Of a stretch of DNA of 64,000 bases, positions 16,791 through 24,833 are shown one piece after another. The DNA is taken from positions 10,961 to 74,960 of the forward strand of contig CAZRVH010000004.1 of NCBI GenBank assembly GCA_964603635.1, read 5' to 3'. A program made the translations under genes and the position numbers. Origin of the DNA: CAZRVH01 sp964603635. Its GTDB lineage: Bacteria; Patescibacteriota; Gracilibacteria; Peribacterales; Peribacteraceae. Every line of letters begins with the position of its first letter. Position 1 is the first letter of the stretch. Under the pieces are notes generated by a model. That model saw only the letters and a list, made by a program, of their open reading frames with translations, was not told the DNA's origin and searched no databases.

Positions 16791-16820
16791 GGTCGAAAAG
16801 CAGCTATACTTCGTTCCAAC

Positions 16821-17378
16821 ATGACGCCCGTCCCGTTGCCGGAGGCAGAATTGCAAACCCTGATCGCCGCGGCGAAGGAAGGGGATACCGACGCGTTCGC
16901 GAAACTGTACGACGCTTTTTTCCTGCCGATCTACCGCTATGCGGCGTTCCGCTTGCCCAAGGAAATCGCCGAGGACGTGACGGCGGATATCTTCGTGAAG
17001 GCATGGGAAAAGTTGCACACGTATAAGGCACAGAAGGGCGTGCCCTTTTCCGCGTGGCTGTTCCGCATCGCGCGCCACAGCGTCATCGATACCTATCGCA
17101 CCAACCGCGGATTCGAGGAAGTCCCCGAAACCCTGGCCGATACCGATTCCTTCAATCGCGCGGAGCATCGCCTGGAGAGAAACAATACCGTGGATGCCGT
17201 CCGCAGCGCGCTCAATCAGTTGCCCAAACGCTACCGCGAAATCCTGCTCCTCAGCTTCGTCAGCGAGCTTCCCCACAGCGAAATCGCGCGCGTGTTGAGG
17301 CTGACCGAAGGAGCCGTGCGTATCCTGAAGCTCCGGGCGCTCCGGAAACTCGAAGTCCTCCTTCCTCCCGACATGTGA
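16821..17378 (+). CDS. ECF-type RNA polymerase sigma factor
   Basis: The 185-residue protein has sigma-70 region 2 (DAFAKLYDAFFLPIYRYAAF, DVTADIFVKAWEKL, FSAWLFRIARHSVIDTYR) and region 4 (LNQLPKRYREILLLSFVSELPHSEIARVLRLTEGAVRILKLRA), without regions 1 and 3. It would direct RNA polymerase to a small regulon. The FecR/DUF5667 membrane protein 143 bases downstream is its likely anti-sigma or sensor partner. TATACT at 16805-16810 is ten bases before the ATG. Confidence 0.93.
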   Translation: MTPVPLPEAELQTLIAAAKEGDTDAFAKLYDAFFLPIYRYAAFRLPKEIAEDVTADIFVKAWEKLHTYKAQKGVPFSAWLFRIARHSVIDTYRTNRGFEEVPETLADTDSFNRAEHRLERNNTVDAVRSALNQLPKRYREILLLSFVSELPHSEIARVLRLTEGAVRILKLRALRKLEVLLPPDM

Positions 17379-17521
17379 GCCCTGTTTGTTTTTTATGACA
17401 ATCTTTTCCCAATATCATTCTTTTCTACGCTGCGATACCTCGGCGAAGTCCTGTCAAAACAGGACGAAGACGGGTAAATCATGCGTAACAGAAGCCCCCT
17501 TTTCTCGTTTTAACTATCCGA

Positions 17522-19483
17522 ATGGACTCCAATAACGCTTTCCGCCGGCTCCGCGAGGACCTGGAACCCTCTCAAAACGCTCAGAAAGAGCTGAAAGGGC
17601 GTGTTATGGCCAGAATCCAGGAGAAGGCAGTCTGGAAGGATCTGCGAGAGTCCCTGACGCCTGACAATCATGTCCAAACCACGGTTTTCAACCGCATTTT
17701 GGATCGCGTGTCCGCCCCCAAGGCACACGATGCCTTCGGCCGCCTGCGCGATGCCCTCCAGCCCAAGCAGGACATTCGCCACACGATCTGGTCCTATATC
17801 GCGACCCGTCTCGTGCCCCAGACGGCCACCGTTATTTCCTATCGCGCCCCCAAGTGGATCGCCGCGGTGCTGATCGTCGTGGTCGGATTGCGTGCCAGCC
17901 CCTTCCTCTTCCTGGCGCCCACCACCATCGCCGAATCAGCCGTCATCATCCTTCCGACATCCGGCGACGTGAATATCGCGTTGCACGGTTTGTGGCAGCC
18001 GGTGAAGGAGGAGACGGAGATCCGCGAAGCGGTGCAGATCCGCACGTTCGAAGGGGAGGCGACGGTCATCCTGCATGATGACGGAAACATCCGCCTTGCC
18101 CCGAACACGACCATCGTCCTGAACGATGTGTCCGATCGCCCGGATATTTCTCCCACGGGTTCCACGTTCACGCTTGTGTCCGGTTCCGTGTGGCTCCAGG
18201 GTTTGCTGCCGAACACGGTGGAGGGAATCAGCCTCGGAACGCAATTCGGCAACGTGAACGTGCACGGAGGCAGCGTGTCCGTCACCGCGGGCGATACGGT
18301 GTCCGTCAAAGTATGGAACCGCAGCGCATCCGTACGCCAGAAAGACATCGCACTGAGCCTCGTTGCGGGGGAATCCACCGTCCTGTCCCGCGCCGTGCCT
18401 ACGGTCCAGGAATTGCCGGCCGTTGCATACGATGATTCCTGGACGAACAAGAACCTGCGCAAGGATGCCGTCCACCAGCGCGAAATCGCCCAGATGCAGC
18501 AGGAGCGCCGCGCCGCCCAGGCGGGAATCTTGCCGAACTCGCCGCTGTACGGCGTGAAGCGCATCGCGGAGACCGTCGATGTTCTCCTGACGCTGAATCC
18601 GGAGGAAAAGGTGCAGAAGAAGATCCAGCAGGCAACGACGCGCTTGAACGAGGCCACGGCGCTTATCGCCCAAGGGCAGTCGGGTGCCACCGTACAGCTG
18701 CAGGAATACAAGGACACGCTTCTATCCGTCGTGACGGGATCGGGAGGCAGCGTGACCAGCGAGATGCTGCAGAAAGAAGTGGCCGCGAACGTCGCGGAAA
18801 TTTCCGCCGTTCTTCCGGATGATAACCTGTACGCCGTGAAAAAGGCCGTGTTGGAAACGACGGCCGAACTGCCGGATACCGGCATCGACCAGCAGGACGT
18901 AAACGCCACCGTACTCGTCGATACGCTCAACATGCTCCATGATGTCGTGGAGATAGGAGGCGATACCACGGCCGCGAAGGACGCCCTTGCAGCCATCGCG
19001 CCCCAATTGAATACCTTGAACACGAGCGATACGTCCGAATTGAAACCTGAGGCCAAGAAGGAAGCCCTTTCACTGCTTTCCGATATCGCGGATACCTTGA
19101 ATGCGAAGGACACCGATGATACGAACGCGGAAGACAATGAGGTAATCCTCGGAAACGTCCGCCCGTTCCTGCCCAAATCCGAACCGAAACAGCCGGCAGT
19201 GGTGCATCTGACCGACGAGGAAATCGCGCAGATGGTGAAGGGTATCAAGGATCGTATCTTCCTCTACAAGCAGCCCCGCTCCCGCTACAGCCAGCTCATC
19301 AACGAAATGCAGCGCCTCCAGGGCCATGCGGACGAGGGATCCATCCTCCGCGCCCTCTACCACGAACTGCCCGAGAACGGGCTGGCGACGTATGTCCGCA
19401 CGGCTATCCAGGAACTTCGTGAGCGCCAGGAATCGATCGACTTGCACCCGGCGGCAACGGGCACGGGGGAGGTGGTTGACTAG
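17522..19483 (+). CDS. FecR-like / DUF5667 membrane protein, putative sigma-factor regulator
   Basis: The 653-residue protein begins with three degenerate repeats of about 45 residues (AFRRLREDLEPSQ, VWKDLRESLTPDNH, AFGRLRDALQPKQD), a cytoplasmic part that could bind the upstream sigma factor. One membrane helix spans about 113-133. Outside is a FecR-like beta domain (about 140-275; GDVNIALHG, VRLAPNTTI-like IRLAPNTTIVLND, VSGSVWLQG). It is followed by a DUF5667-type helical segment at LPNSPLYGVKRIAETVDVLLTL and a second copy at LPDDNLYAVKKAVLETTAEL. The C-terminal 200 residues are acidic and helical. The AACTAT hexamer just before the ATG and a small hairpin (TCCTGT/ACAGGA, 17449-17464) upstream suggest it may also be transcribed separately. 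Confidence 0.85.
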   Translation: MDSNNAFRRLREDLEPSQNAQKELKGRVMARIQEKAVWKDLRESLTPDNHVQTTVFNRILDRVSAPKAHDAFGRLRDALQPKQDIRHTIWSYIATRLVPQTATVISYRAPKWIAAVLIVVVGLRASPFLFLAPTTIAESAVIILPTSGDVNIALHGLWQPVKEETEIREAVQIRTFEGEATVILHDDGNIRLAPNTTIVLNDVSDRPDISPTGSTFTLVSGSVWLQGLLPNTVEGISLGTQFGNVNVHGGSVSVTAGDTVSVKVWNRSASVRQKDIALSLVAGESTVLSRAVPTVQELPAVAYDDSWTNKNLRKDAVHQREIAQMQQERRAAQAGILPNSPLYGVKRIAETVDVLLTLNPEEKVQKKIQQATTRLNEATALIAQGQSGATVQLQEYKDTLLSVVTGSGGSVTSEMLQKEVAANVAEISAVLPDDNLYAVKKAVLETTAELPDTGIDQQDVNATVLVDTLNMLHDVVEIGGDTTAAKDALAAIAPQLNTLNTSDTSELKPEAKKEALSLLSDIADTLNAKDTDDTNAEDNEVILGNVRPFLPKSEPKQPAVVHLTDEEIAQMVKGIKDRIFLYKQPRSRYSQLINEMQRLQGHADEGSILRALYHELPENGLATYVRTAIQELRERQESIDLHPAATGTGEVVD

Positions 19484-19550
19484 GTTGTAGGTGGTAGGTT
19501 GTAGAGGCTTAGATTAGCTGTTTTGCCTATTCTACAACCTACAAGCTACC
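19484..19550. repeat. Inverted repeat of the ACAACCTACAA family
   Basis: TAGGTTGTAGA (19495-19505) is the exact complement of TCTACAACCTA (19531-19541). The spacing and lack of a T-run make it a weak terminator. Related wording occurs at 49465-49540 and inside uvrC at 60238-60290. Confidence 0.7.
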
Positions 19551-19607
19551 CCCTTGTCCTGATTGCCCTTTTCATGGCAGTATCCCAGCCTCATTCACCC
19601 TCTTCCC

Positions 19608-20168
19608 ATGTACGACATTACCGATCTCAAGCCCGGACGCGCCATCAACATCGACGGCGAGCCATTCATCGTCATCAGCTCCCAGTTCGGCCGTAAGAGC
19701 CAGAGCAAGGCGAACATGCAGTGCAAGTTGAAGAATCTGAAAACGGGCGCCGTGCTTGCGAAGAACTTCCAGGGAAGCGAGAAGATCGAGCCTGCGGACG
19801 TCGGCTTCCGCCGCGTGCAGTTCCTGTTCAAAAACGGCGATATGTACACGTTCATGGATAACGAAACGTTCGATCAGTTCGAATTGAGTTCGGAAACGGT
19901 CGGTGATGCCGGTTTGTACCTCGTGGATGGCAACGAACTGGACGCCCTCATGTTCGAGGATAATCCTATTGGCATCCAGTTGAAGGCGACGGTGGAGTTG
20001 AAGGTTGTGGAAACCATTCCCGGCGTGAAGGGGGACACCGCGACCGGCGGCAACAAGCCGGCGAAACTGGAAAGCGGCCTCGTCGTGAACGTCCCGCTCT
20101 TCGTGGACGAAGGCGATGTCGTGAAGGTGAATACGGAAACGGGGCTTTACATGACGCGCGTGTCCTGA
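19608..20168 (+). CDS. efp: Elongation factor P
   Basis: EF-P binds ribosomes stalled on polyproline and promotes peptide-bond formation. The 186-residue product has the three beta-barrel layout: MYDITDLKPGRAINIDGEPFIVI, KLKNLKTGAVLAKNF, DNETFDQFEL, VELKVVETIPGVKGDTATGG and SGLVVNVPLFVDEGDVVKVNTETG. The tip loop that normally reads PGKGxA is replaced by RKSQSKANMQ, so the usual modified lysine is not in its normal context. Start at 19608 is set by the family N-terminus. No modification enzyme is nearby. Confidence 0.95.
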   Translation: MYDITDLKPGRAINIDGEPFIVISSQFGRKSQSKANMQCKLKNLKTGAVLAKNFQGSEKIEPADVGFRRVQFLFKNGDMYTFMDNETFDQFELSSETVGDAGLYLVDGNELDALMFEDNPIGIQLKATVELKVVETIPGVKGDTATGGNKPAKLESGLVVNVPLFVDEGDVVKVNTETGLYMTRVS

Positions 20169-20360
20169 TCATTCGGGATCCTCCGCTCCCACAATCATAT
20201 GCATAATGCCGGCATTCCACGCCATACGTTCGCGCTTGAGCATTTCCTCTGGCAACGAGGGATTGCCGATTTCTTCCAATAGTCGCTCGATCCCTGGCAT
20301 AGGCGTGGGATTCGGAAAGAATTCGTCAGGATCTTTGAGGTGGGGGATGGGATTTGTCAT
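20169..20360 (-). CDS. Small hypothetical acidic protein
   Basis: The 63-residue product (MTNPIPHLKDPDEFFPNPTP at its N-terminus) has no recognised family. The start at 20360 is supported by a -10-like TATAGT at 20372-20367, six bases upstream. Longer in-frame extension would run into the dispersed repeat at 20405-20563 and is not credible. It ends directly at the efp stop. Confidence 0.6.
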   Translation of the reverse strand: MTNPIPHLKDPDEFFPNPTPMPGIERLLEEIGNPSLPEEMLKRERMAWNAGIMHMIVGAEDPE

Positions 20361-20404
20361 AGGCCTACTATACCAACATTCATCTTTTCTGCAGGACCAT
20401 GGGA

Positions 20405-20563
20405 TTGTCCCTTTTTGTCCCGTCAAAAAGGGACGGAAAAAGACGGCCCGCGTCCAAAGCACGCTCCGCCCGCCCCGCGGGCTCCATTTCTCGCTGTCGC
20501 GTCGAAATGTTCGCCCACGATGCTGACGCATGCGGGGCTTCCCCTTCACCCTCCGTGGACGCG
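20405..20563. repeat. 159-bp dispersed repeat, copy B
   Basis: This is the second copy of the block at 11513-11671, with two visible mismatches. It lies between the small gene at 20169-20360 and the hairpin-rich region. Both copies start with the CCCTTTTTG/CAAAAAGGG hairpin and end at TGGACGCG. Confidence 0.9.
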
Positions 20564-20620
20564 AGTACCTCCGTCCCTGCTCTTAGTACATCGGGGTTTG
20601 AAGTTGAATAGTATATAACC

Positions 20621-21347
20621 GTCCCGAACGAGCGCTCTGCGCGAAGTGGAGGGACTCTTTGCGGGAAAGAGAGCTCATGAGAGAAAACCTCGCAGGTTTT
20701 CTTTCATGCATGCACAAAAGGGCCACTTGCGTGTCCCTGTTTGTGTTTGTGTTGCTGTCCGTTCGTGCGACTATCGATACTAAGTATAGTATTGAGCCGC
20801 GATTAGTGAGTGAACGGGAGCGAGGGGGAGGTATCCCCGACATCTCTGCCTTACTCTGGTTTCTTGTTTCTCCTCGGAACCTACCGAAGTCCCCGGACCG
20901 GTTCGCCATGAGGATACGAGGATCCAAAGGGAACACTGGGGAGAAGAGGGGTGCGCAGCGATCATCATACCTCTGATGGATCGTACGTTCCTTGTAGAGC
21001 AGAGAGGAGGATGACCACATGTTCACATATCACGTGCCTGTACCCAGAGTAGCAAGCAAAGCAATGTGTTGGCCGGGAGGAACGAGTGCGAGACCCGTGA
21101 TCATCCCTCTCTCAACTGTTTGGCGGTGGAAGAAAAAAGAACGAGTGTTTGTTTGGATGTGTGTTCGACCTGCCATTGGCAAATCACGTCATCTTACGCA
21201 GAGGCCCGGTTTCTAGCAACTTGTTGGTCTGTTCAGGTGGGAGAACTGTTGTATGAATACAATGTGTGTTCATCCAGAGGTCCTGAATTACCAATTCAGA
21301 GTGTCTTTTACACGTATTGACTAAAATATGTATTCAGCAGGAATACA
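20621..21347 (+). ncRNA. Candidate large structured non-coding RNA
   Basis: No plausible protein is encoded in this 730-base stretch, but nested helices are dense. These are GTCCC 20621-20625 with GGGAC 20651-20655, enclosing GCGC/GCGC; 15-base arms at 20676-20690 and 20694-20708 (AGAAAACCT/AGGTTTTCT core); CACAAA-AGGGCCAC with GTGTCCCT-TTTGTG (20713-20745); CCGTTC/GAACGG (20759, 20812) enclosing CGATACTA/TAGTATTG (20775-20794); GGGGA/TCCCC (20825-20838); long-range TACTCTGG (20852) with CCAGAGTA (21044); CGATCATCA with TGATGGATCG (20959-20983); and CTGAATT/AATTCAG, GTGT/ACAC and TGTATTC/GAATACA near 21283-21347. Composition differs from the neighbours. I see no RNase P, tmRNA or SRP RNA signatures. 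Strand and exact ends are uncertain; TATATA at 20612-20617 may be a -10 element. Confidence 0.5.
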
Positions 21348-21369
21348 TCATTTCTACGTTTAGTTTCCT

Positions 21370-21804
21370 TTACTCCTGGATCGTCTGAAGCGTCATCCAA
21401 TCGCCGAATCCCGCCTCTTCGTCGACCGTCCTGTGTTGCAAGGAAATCGTGCCGTCACCGTTCCCCATCACTCGCAGGTCGTCTCCTCCGCCCGCCCACC
21501 ACAGACTGGCGAAGAGAAGGGCCTCGGTCTGCTCATTCGTTTTGTCGACGGCATTGCCGGCGTACGTTCCCATGTCGATCGTCTTCGCGTTGCCGCCTCC
21601 GATGACGAGCGAGACCTTCGTGCGCGGTTCATCGTACGTTCCTACGTTGGTAAAGGACCACTCCATCGTGGACTGTTCCATGACGATGCCTCCTGCATCC
21701 GGAGCCGATGGATTCGGTTCGCCCACGGCGATGCCGTTCTGCGTCTTTGGGGCGCAGGCAGCGAGGGGCAAAACGGCGATGGAGGAGAGCAGGAGGGTGC
21801 GCAT
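21370..21804 (-). CDS. Hypothetical lipoprotein
   Basis: The 144-residue protein has a lipoprotein signal (SSIAVLPLAAC, acylated Cys17) and a beta-rich extracellular domain with WSFTNVGTYDEPRTKVSLVIGG and SLWWAGGGDDLRVMGNGDG. No family is recognised. A promoter at 21841-21813 and a GGAG sequence just before the ATG support the start. Confidence 0.75.
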   Translation of the reverse strand: MRTLLLSSIAVLPLAACAPKTQNGIAVGEPNPSAPDAGGIVMEQSTMEWSFTNVGTYDEPRTKVSLVIGGGNAKTIDMGTYAGNAVDKTNEQTEALLFASLWWAGGGDDLRVMGNGDGTISLQHRTVDEEAGFGDWMTLQTIQE

Positions 21805-21812
21805 ATGCTCCG

Positions 21813-21841
21813 ACTCTACGGTTCCCGGCGTATCACGACAA
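21813..21841 (-). promoter_or_regulatory. Promoter of the 21804 lipoprotein gene
   Basis: TTGTCG at 21841-21836, 17-base spacer, TAGAGT at 21818-21813, eight bases to the ATG. Confidence 0.6.
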
Positions 21842-21857
21842 TAGTTTTTGCAGCCCC

Positions 21858-21884
21858 TCGCCCTTCGACAGGCTCAGGGTGACA
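21858..21884. repeat. Dispersed repeat, CCTTCGACAGGCTCAGGGTG family
   Basis: This 27-base sequence is identical to 37687-37713. A related GCTCGGGGTGACA follows at 21888-21900. Shorter relatives occur near 42891 and 63214. Confidence 0.85.
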
Positions 21885-22014
21885 TAGCTCGGGGTGACAA
21901 TTATGGAATAAGCTTTTTCAATATTTGGTTCACCTTTCCGGGATTCGCCATAAACCACGCGCTCGCTGATGCTCGCTTGGGTTCATGACTGCGCCCATAT
22001 GTTTCTACGATCCT

Positions 22015-23463
22015 TTATGCCTGAATAATCTTCATCAGGATCTCGTTCACCTTGGCAGGATTTGCCTGGCCTTTCGATTCCTTCATCACCCAGCCGACGA
22101 TGGCGCCGAGCGCCGCGCCCTTGCCCGCCTTATAGGATTCAATTGCCTGGGGATTCGCCTCGATGGCTTTCTTCACCAGTTCCTCGATCGCCCCGTCGTC
22201 GCTGATCTGCTTCATACCCCCTTCCTCGATGATCGCGGGTGCGGATTTTCCGGTCTTCACCATCGTCGCGAGGACTTCCTTGCCGGCGTTGCCGGAAATC
22301 GTGCCGTCATCGATCGCGGCGACCAACTCAAGCATGGCAGCCGCGGTCGGTCCTTCCTCAATGGGTTTGTCCTCCGCCTTCAGGAATCCCTGGAGCTGCG
22401 TCAGGACCAAGCTGGACGTGCGCTTCGCGTCATTCGTCTTGGCGTAGACCGCGTCGAAGATTGCCTTCAAGGCGGGGTTGTTCATGATCTGCATCGATTC
22501 CGATTCTTCGAGTCCCAGACTCACGTATTGCATGCGCGCGGCACGCGGAAGAATCGGCAGGCTCTTGCGGATTTCCTCGATCGATTCCTTTTCGAAATGC
22601 AGCGGGGGAATGTCCGGTTCGGGGAAGTAGCGGTAATCCTGGGCGTCTTCCTTGTCGCGCAGCATGCGGGTTTTTTCCTCGTCATCCATCCATCCCACCG
22701 TGATGTTGCCTTTTAACGGCCCTCCTGTTTCCTCCCACAAATCGCGAAGCCTTTTCTCCTCGTACTGCAATGCTTTCTCCAACGCCTTGAAGCTGTTGAG
22801 GTTCTTGATTTCGCTGCGTGGATTCAGTTTCTCCGTGCCCTTCTCGCGCAGGGAAATGGATGCGTCGAAACGCATCATGCCTTTGAACATGTCGGCCTCG
22901 GAGGCGTCCACGGCGATGAGGATGCGGCGGAGTTCCTCGGCAAACGCGCATGCTTCCTCCGCATTGCGCAGATCCGGCTCCGTCACGATCTCCATGAGCG
23001 GGGTTCCCGCGCGATTGTAGTCGCAGAGGGTTTTATTGCCCCTGTGCGTCAGCTTGCCCGCGTCGTTCTCCATGTGCAGGCGCGTGATACGGCAGGTCTT
23101 TTCGTCGATTTTGCGCCCGCTTGCGTCGGTGAGGTCGTAGTCTACCTTTCCGTGCGAGGCGAGCGGGAAATCGTACTGCGAGATCTGATAGCCGGCGGGA
23201 AGGTCCGGGTAGAAGTAGTGCTTGCGGTCGAAGTGGCTGTCCGGGTTGATGTCGCAGCCGATCGCGAGTGACGCGCGGACGGCCTTGGCCACGGCCTCGC
23301 CGTTGGGCACGGGGAGCGTGCCGGGGTGGCCCATGCAAATAGGGCAGACGGTCGTGTTCGGCTCCTTGCCGAACGCGTCGTTGTCGCATCCGCAGAACAT
23401 CTTCGTCTTCGTGCTCATTTGGGCGTGTACTTCAAGACCTATGATTGCTTCGAGATTGGACAT
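22015..23463 (-). CDS. gatB: Aspartyl/glutamyl-tRNA amidotransferase subunit B
   Basis: GatB binds misacylated Glu-tRNA(Gln) or Asp-tRNA(Asn) and, with GatA and GatC, amidates it. The 482-residue product has the full pattern: LEAIIGLEVHAQMSTKTKMFC, the zinc cysteines CGC and CPICMGHPGTLPVPN, FDRKHYFYPDLPAGYQISQYD, DYNRAGTPLMEIVTEPD, RFDASISLR, PRSEIKNLNSFKALEKAL, QDYRYFPEPDIPPL, and the C-terminal YqeY-like tail domain. gatA and gatC are not in the window. The start at 23463 fits the family N-terminus; upstream in-frame sequence is encoded by a tandem repeat. Confidence 0.97.
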   Translation of the reverse strand: MSNLEAIIGLEVHAQMSTKTKMFCGCDNDAFGKEPNTTVCPICMGHPGTLPVPNGEAVAKAVRASLAIGCDINPDSHFDRKHYFYPDLPAGYQISQYDFPLASHGKVDYDLTDASGRKIDEKTCRITRLHMENDAGKLTHRGNKTLCDYNRAGTPLMEIVTEPDLRNAEEACAFAEELRRILIAVDASEADMFKGMMRFDASISLREKGTEKLNPRSEIKNLNSFKALEKALQYEEKRLRDLWEETGGPLKGNITVGWMDDEEKTRMLRDKEDAQDYRYFPEPDIPPLHFEKESIEEIRKSLPILPRAARMQYVSLGLEESESMQIMNNPALKAIFDAVYAKTNDAKRTSSLVLTQLQGFLKAEDKPIEEGPTAAAMLELVAAIDDGTISGNAGKEVLATMVKTGKSAPAIIEEGGMKQISDDGAIEELVKKAIEANPQAIESYKAGKGAALGAIVGWVMKESKGQANPAKVNEILMKIIQA

Positions 23464-23467
23464 TGGT

Positions 23468-23515
23468 GACGATAAGATACAAGAGACAAGATACAAGAGA
23501 CAGACAAGATGCAGA
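23468..23515. repeat. Tandem repeat upstream of gatB
   Basis: Units like AAGATACAAGAGACA are repeated about three times. The same low-complexity wording is found inside uvrC (60238-60290), which links intergenic and coding insertions. Confidence 0.7.
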
Positions 23516-23576
23516 TCCAAATCTTAGATATATTGAAATTGTTTTTAAAGAGCTGAGTTTCATGGAAAGTATGCCA

Positions 23577-23604
23577 TTGACTCCGGCAAAAGCAGGGATA
23601 CATT
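23577..23604 (+). promoter_or_regulatory. Promoter of the 23613 sigma-factor gene
   Basis: TTGACT (23577-23582), 16-base spacer, TACATT (23599-23604), then eight bases to the ATG at 23613: a leaderless arrangement. Confidence 0.7.
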
Positions 23605-23612
23605 GATCCTCA

Positions 23613-24296
23613 ATGGATTCTTTGGCACATGAAACCCTGGCAAACGCAGTGGAAACGGATGGGGTTCTCTCGTCCGAGAAGGCGTTGATGCAGGAGGTGG
23701 CACAAGGGGCTTCGGGCGCGTTTGACAGGCTGCATGCACGGTACGCGCATTCCCTGCGTTTGCACCTTTCACGCCTGCTGCCTCATGAGAAGGACGTGGA
23801 AGACATTCTGCAGGATGTCTGGCTACGGGTATTCCGCCATGCCGATGCGTATGATCCTCAAAAATCCTCGCCGAAAACATGGATGTTTTCCATCGCTCGG
23901 CATGCCGCCGCTGACATGGGGCGCAAACATGCCAGGAATCGCGAAGTACTATCGATACACAATGCCCCGGAAAACGAGAGCGATACATATTCGTTGGGCG
24001 ATCTGATCGAAAGCCATGAGCCTCCTTCCGATGCGCGGATCACTCTAGTCGAGGAGCAACGAATCGTCGGAGAGGAGCTGGCGGCATTGCCAGGGGATTT
24101 GCGCGATGTTGTCGTTCGATTTTATTTGGATGGGGAGCACTACCTGGAGATTGCGGATAGGCTAGGCATTCCCATTGGTACCGTGAAATCCCGGCTGCAT
24201 GCCGCATTGCTTCGCTTGGGCAATCAGATGCACAAGCATCATCCGGAATTCGCATCGGATCCATGCATATCGCCGGCTCCCAAACGGGCGGCGTAA
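23613..24296 (+). CDS. ECF-type RNA polymerase sigma factor
   Basis: The 227-residue protein has region 2 (GAFDRLHARYAHSLRLHLS, DVEDILQDVWLRVFRHADAY, PKTWMFSIARHAAADMGR) and region 4 (LAALPGDLRDVVVRFYLDGEHYLEIADRLGIP then GTVKSRLHAALLRLG). The two are joined by an acidic linker of about 40 residues. It ends convergently with def, four bases apart. No anti-sigma gene is adjacent, unlike the 16821 sigma factor. Its promoter gives almost no leader. Confidence 0.92.
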   Translation: MDSLAHETLANAVETDGVLSSEKALMQEVAQGASGAFDRLHARYAHSLRLHLSRLLPHEKDVEDILQDVWLRVFRHADAYDPQKSSPKTWMFSIARHAAADMGRKHARNREVLSIHNAPENESDTYSLGDLIESHEPPSDARITLVEEQRIVGEELAALPGDLRDVVVRFYLDGEHYLEIADRLGIPIGTVKSRLHAALLRLGNQMHKHHPEFASDPCISPAPKRAA

Positions 24297-24299
24297 ACG

Positions 24300-24755
24300 T
24301 CAGAGAGGCTTGGGCATCGTCGCGTAATCCGTTATCAGCTTGCCATCGAGATGGTCCACTTCGTGCTGGATGATGCGTGCTTCCATGCCGTCGAACTTGC
24401 GTTCCTGGGGCTGGCCCTTCGCGTTCAGGTATTTCACGACGATCGAGGTTGATCGCGGCACGGGCAGCCAGATGTTCGGCAGGCTGAGGCAGCCTTCTTC
24501 CATCACGTCCGTCTCTTTGCTTTTGAACGTGATATGGGGGTTGATGAGCGGCGTCAGGCGGCCGTTTACCTTCGCGACGCACAGGCGCAGGCTTTGCCCG
24601 ATCTGCGGCGCCGCCAGTCCCAGTCCGTCGGCCTTCACCGTCGTCTGTTCCATGTCTTTGAGCAGCTTCAAAATATCCTTCGTCACCGCCACCTCCTTCG
24701 TTTTCGCGCGGAGGACGGGCTGCTGTTCGCCGATGACGATAGGGAGGACTGCCAT
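24300..24755 (-). CDS. def: Peptide deformylase
   Basis: Def removes the formyl group from the N-terminal methionine of new proteins. The 151-residue enzyme shows all three metal-site motifs: GLGLAAPQIG (motif 1), EEGCLSLP with the cysteine ligand (motif 2) and QHEVDHLDG with the HExxH histidines and catalytic Glu (motif 3). Length is typical. It lies downstream of the exonuclease gene on the same strand, with an inverted repeat between them. Confidence 0.97.
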   Translation of the reverse strand: MAVLPIVIGEQQPVLRAKTKEVAVTKDILKLLKDMEQTTVKADGLGLAAPQIGQSLRLCVAKVNGRLTPLINPHITFKSKETDVMEEGCLSLPNIWLPVPRSTSIVVKYLNAKGQPQERKFDGMEARIIQHEVDHLDGKLITDYATMPKPL

Positions 24756-24759
24756 GAAA

Positions 24760-24819
24760 TAGGGTTAGGAATTGGATTAGGGGTAGTTATTTTCAATTCC
24801 CAATCCTAATCCTACTCCT
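24760..24819. repeat. Inverted repeat of the GGATTAGG family
   Basis: GGAATTGGATTAGG and its near complement CCAATCCTAATCC flank a short AT-rich centre. It occupies the gap between the exonuclease and def and could act as an attenuator; similar wording (AGTAGGGTTAGGG) occurs at 32043-32055. Confidence 0.6.
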
Positions 24820-24833
24820 TTTTCTTCCTACTT

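Noticed and set aside
20405..20430. Terminator for the 20169 or efp transcript
   Set aside because: The CCCTTTTTG/CAAAAAGGG hairpin is part of a mobile-looking repeat, is upstream of the minus-strand gene and lacks a T-run in the right place.
20659..20976. 105-codon frame in the hairpin-rich region
   Set aside because: It runs through several strong hairpins, has no ribosome binding site or -10 element at its start, and reads as non-coding sequence.
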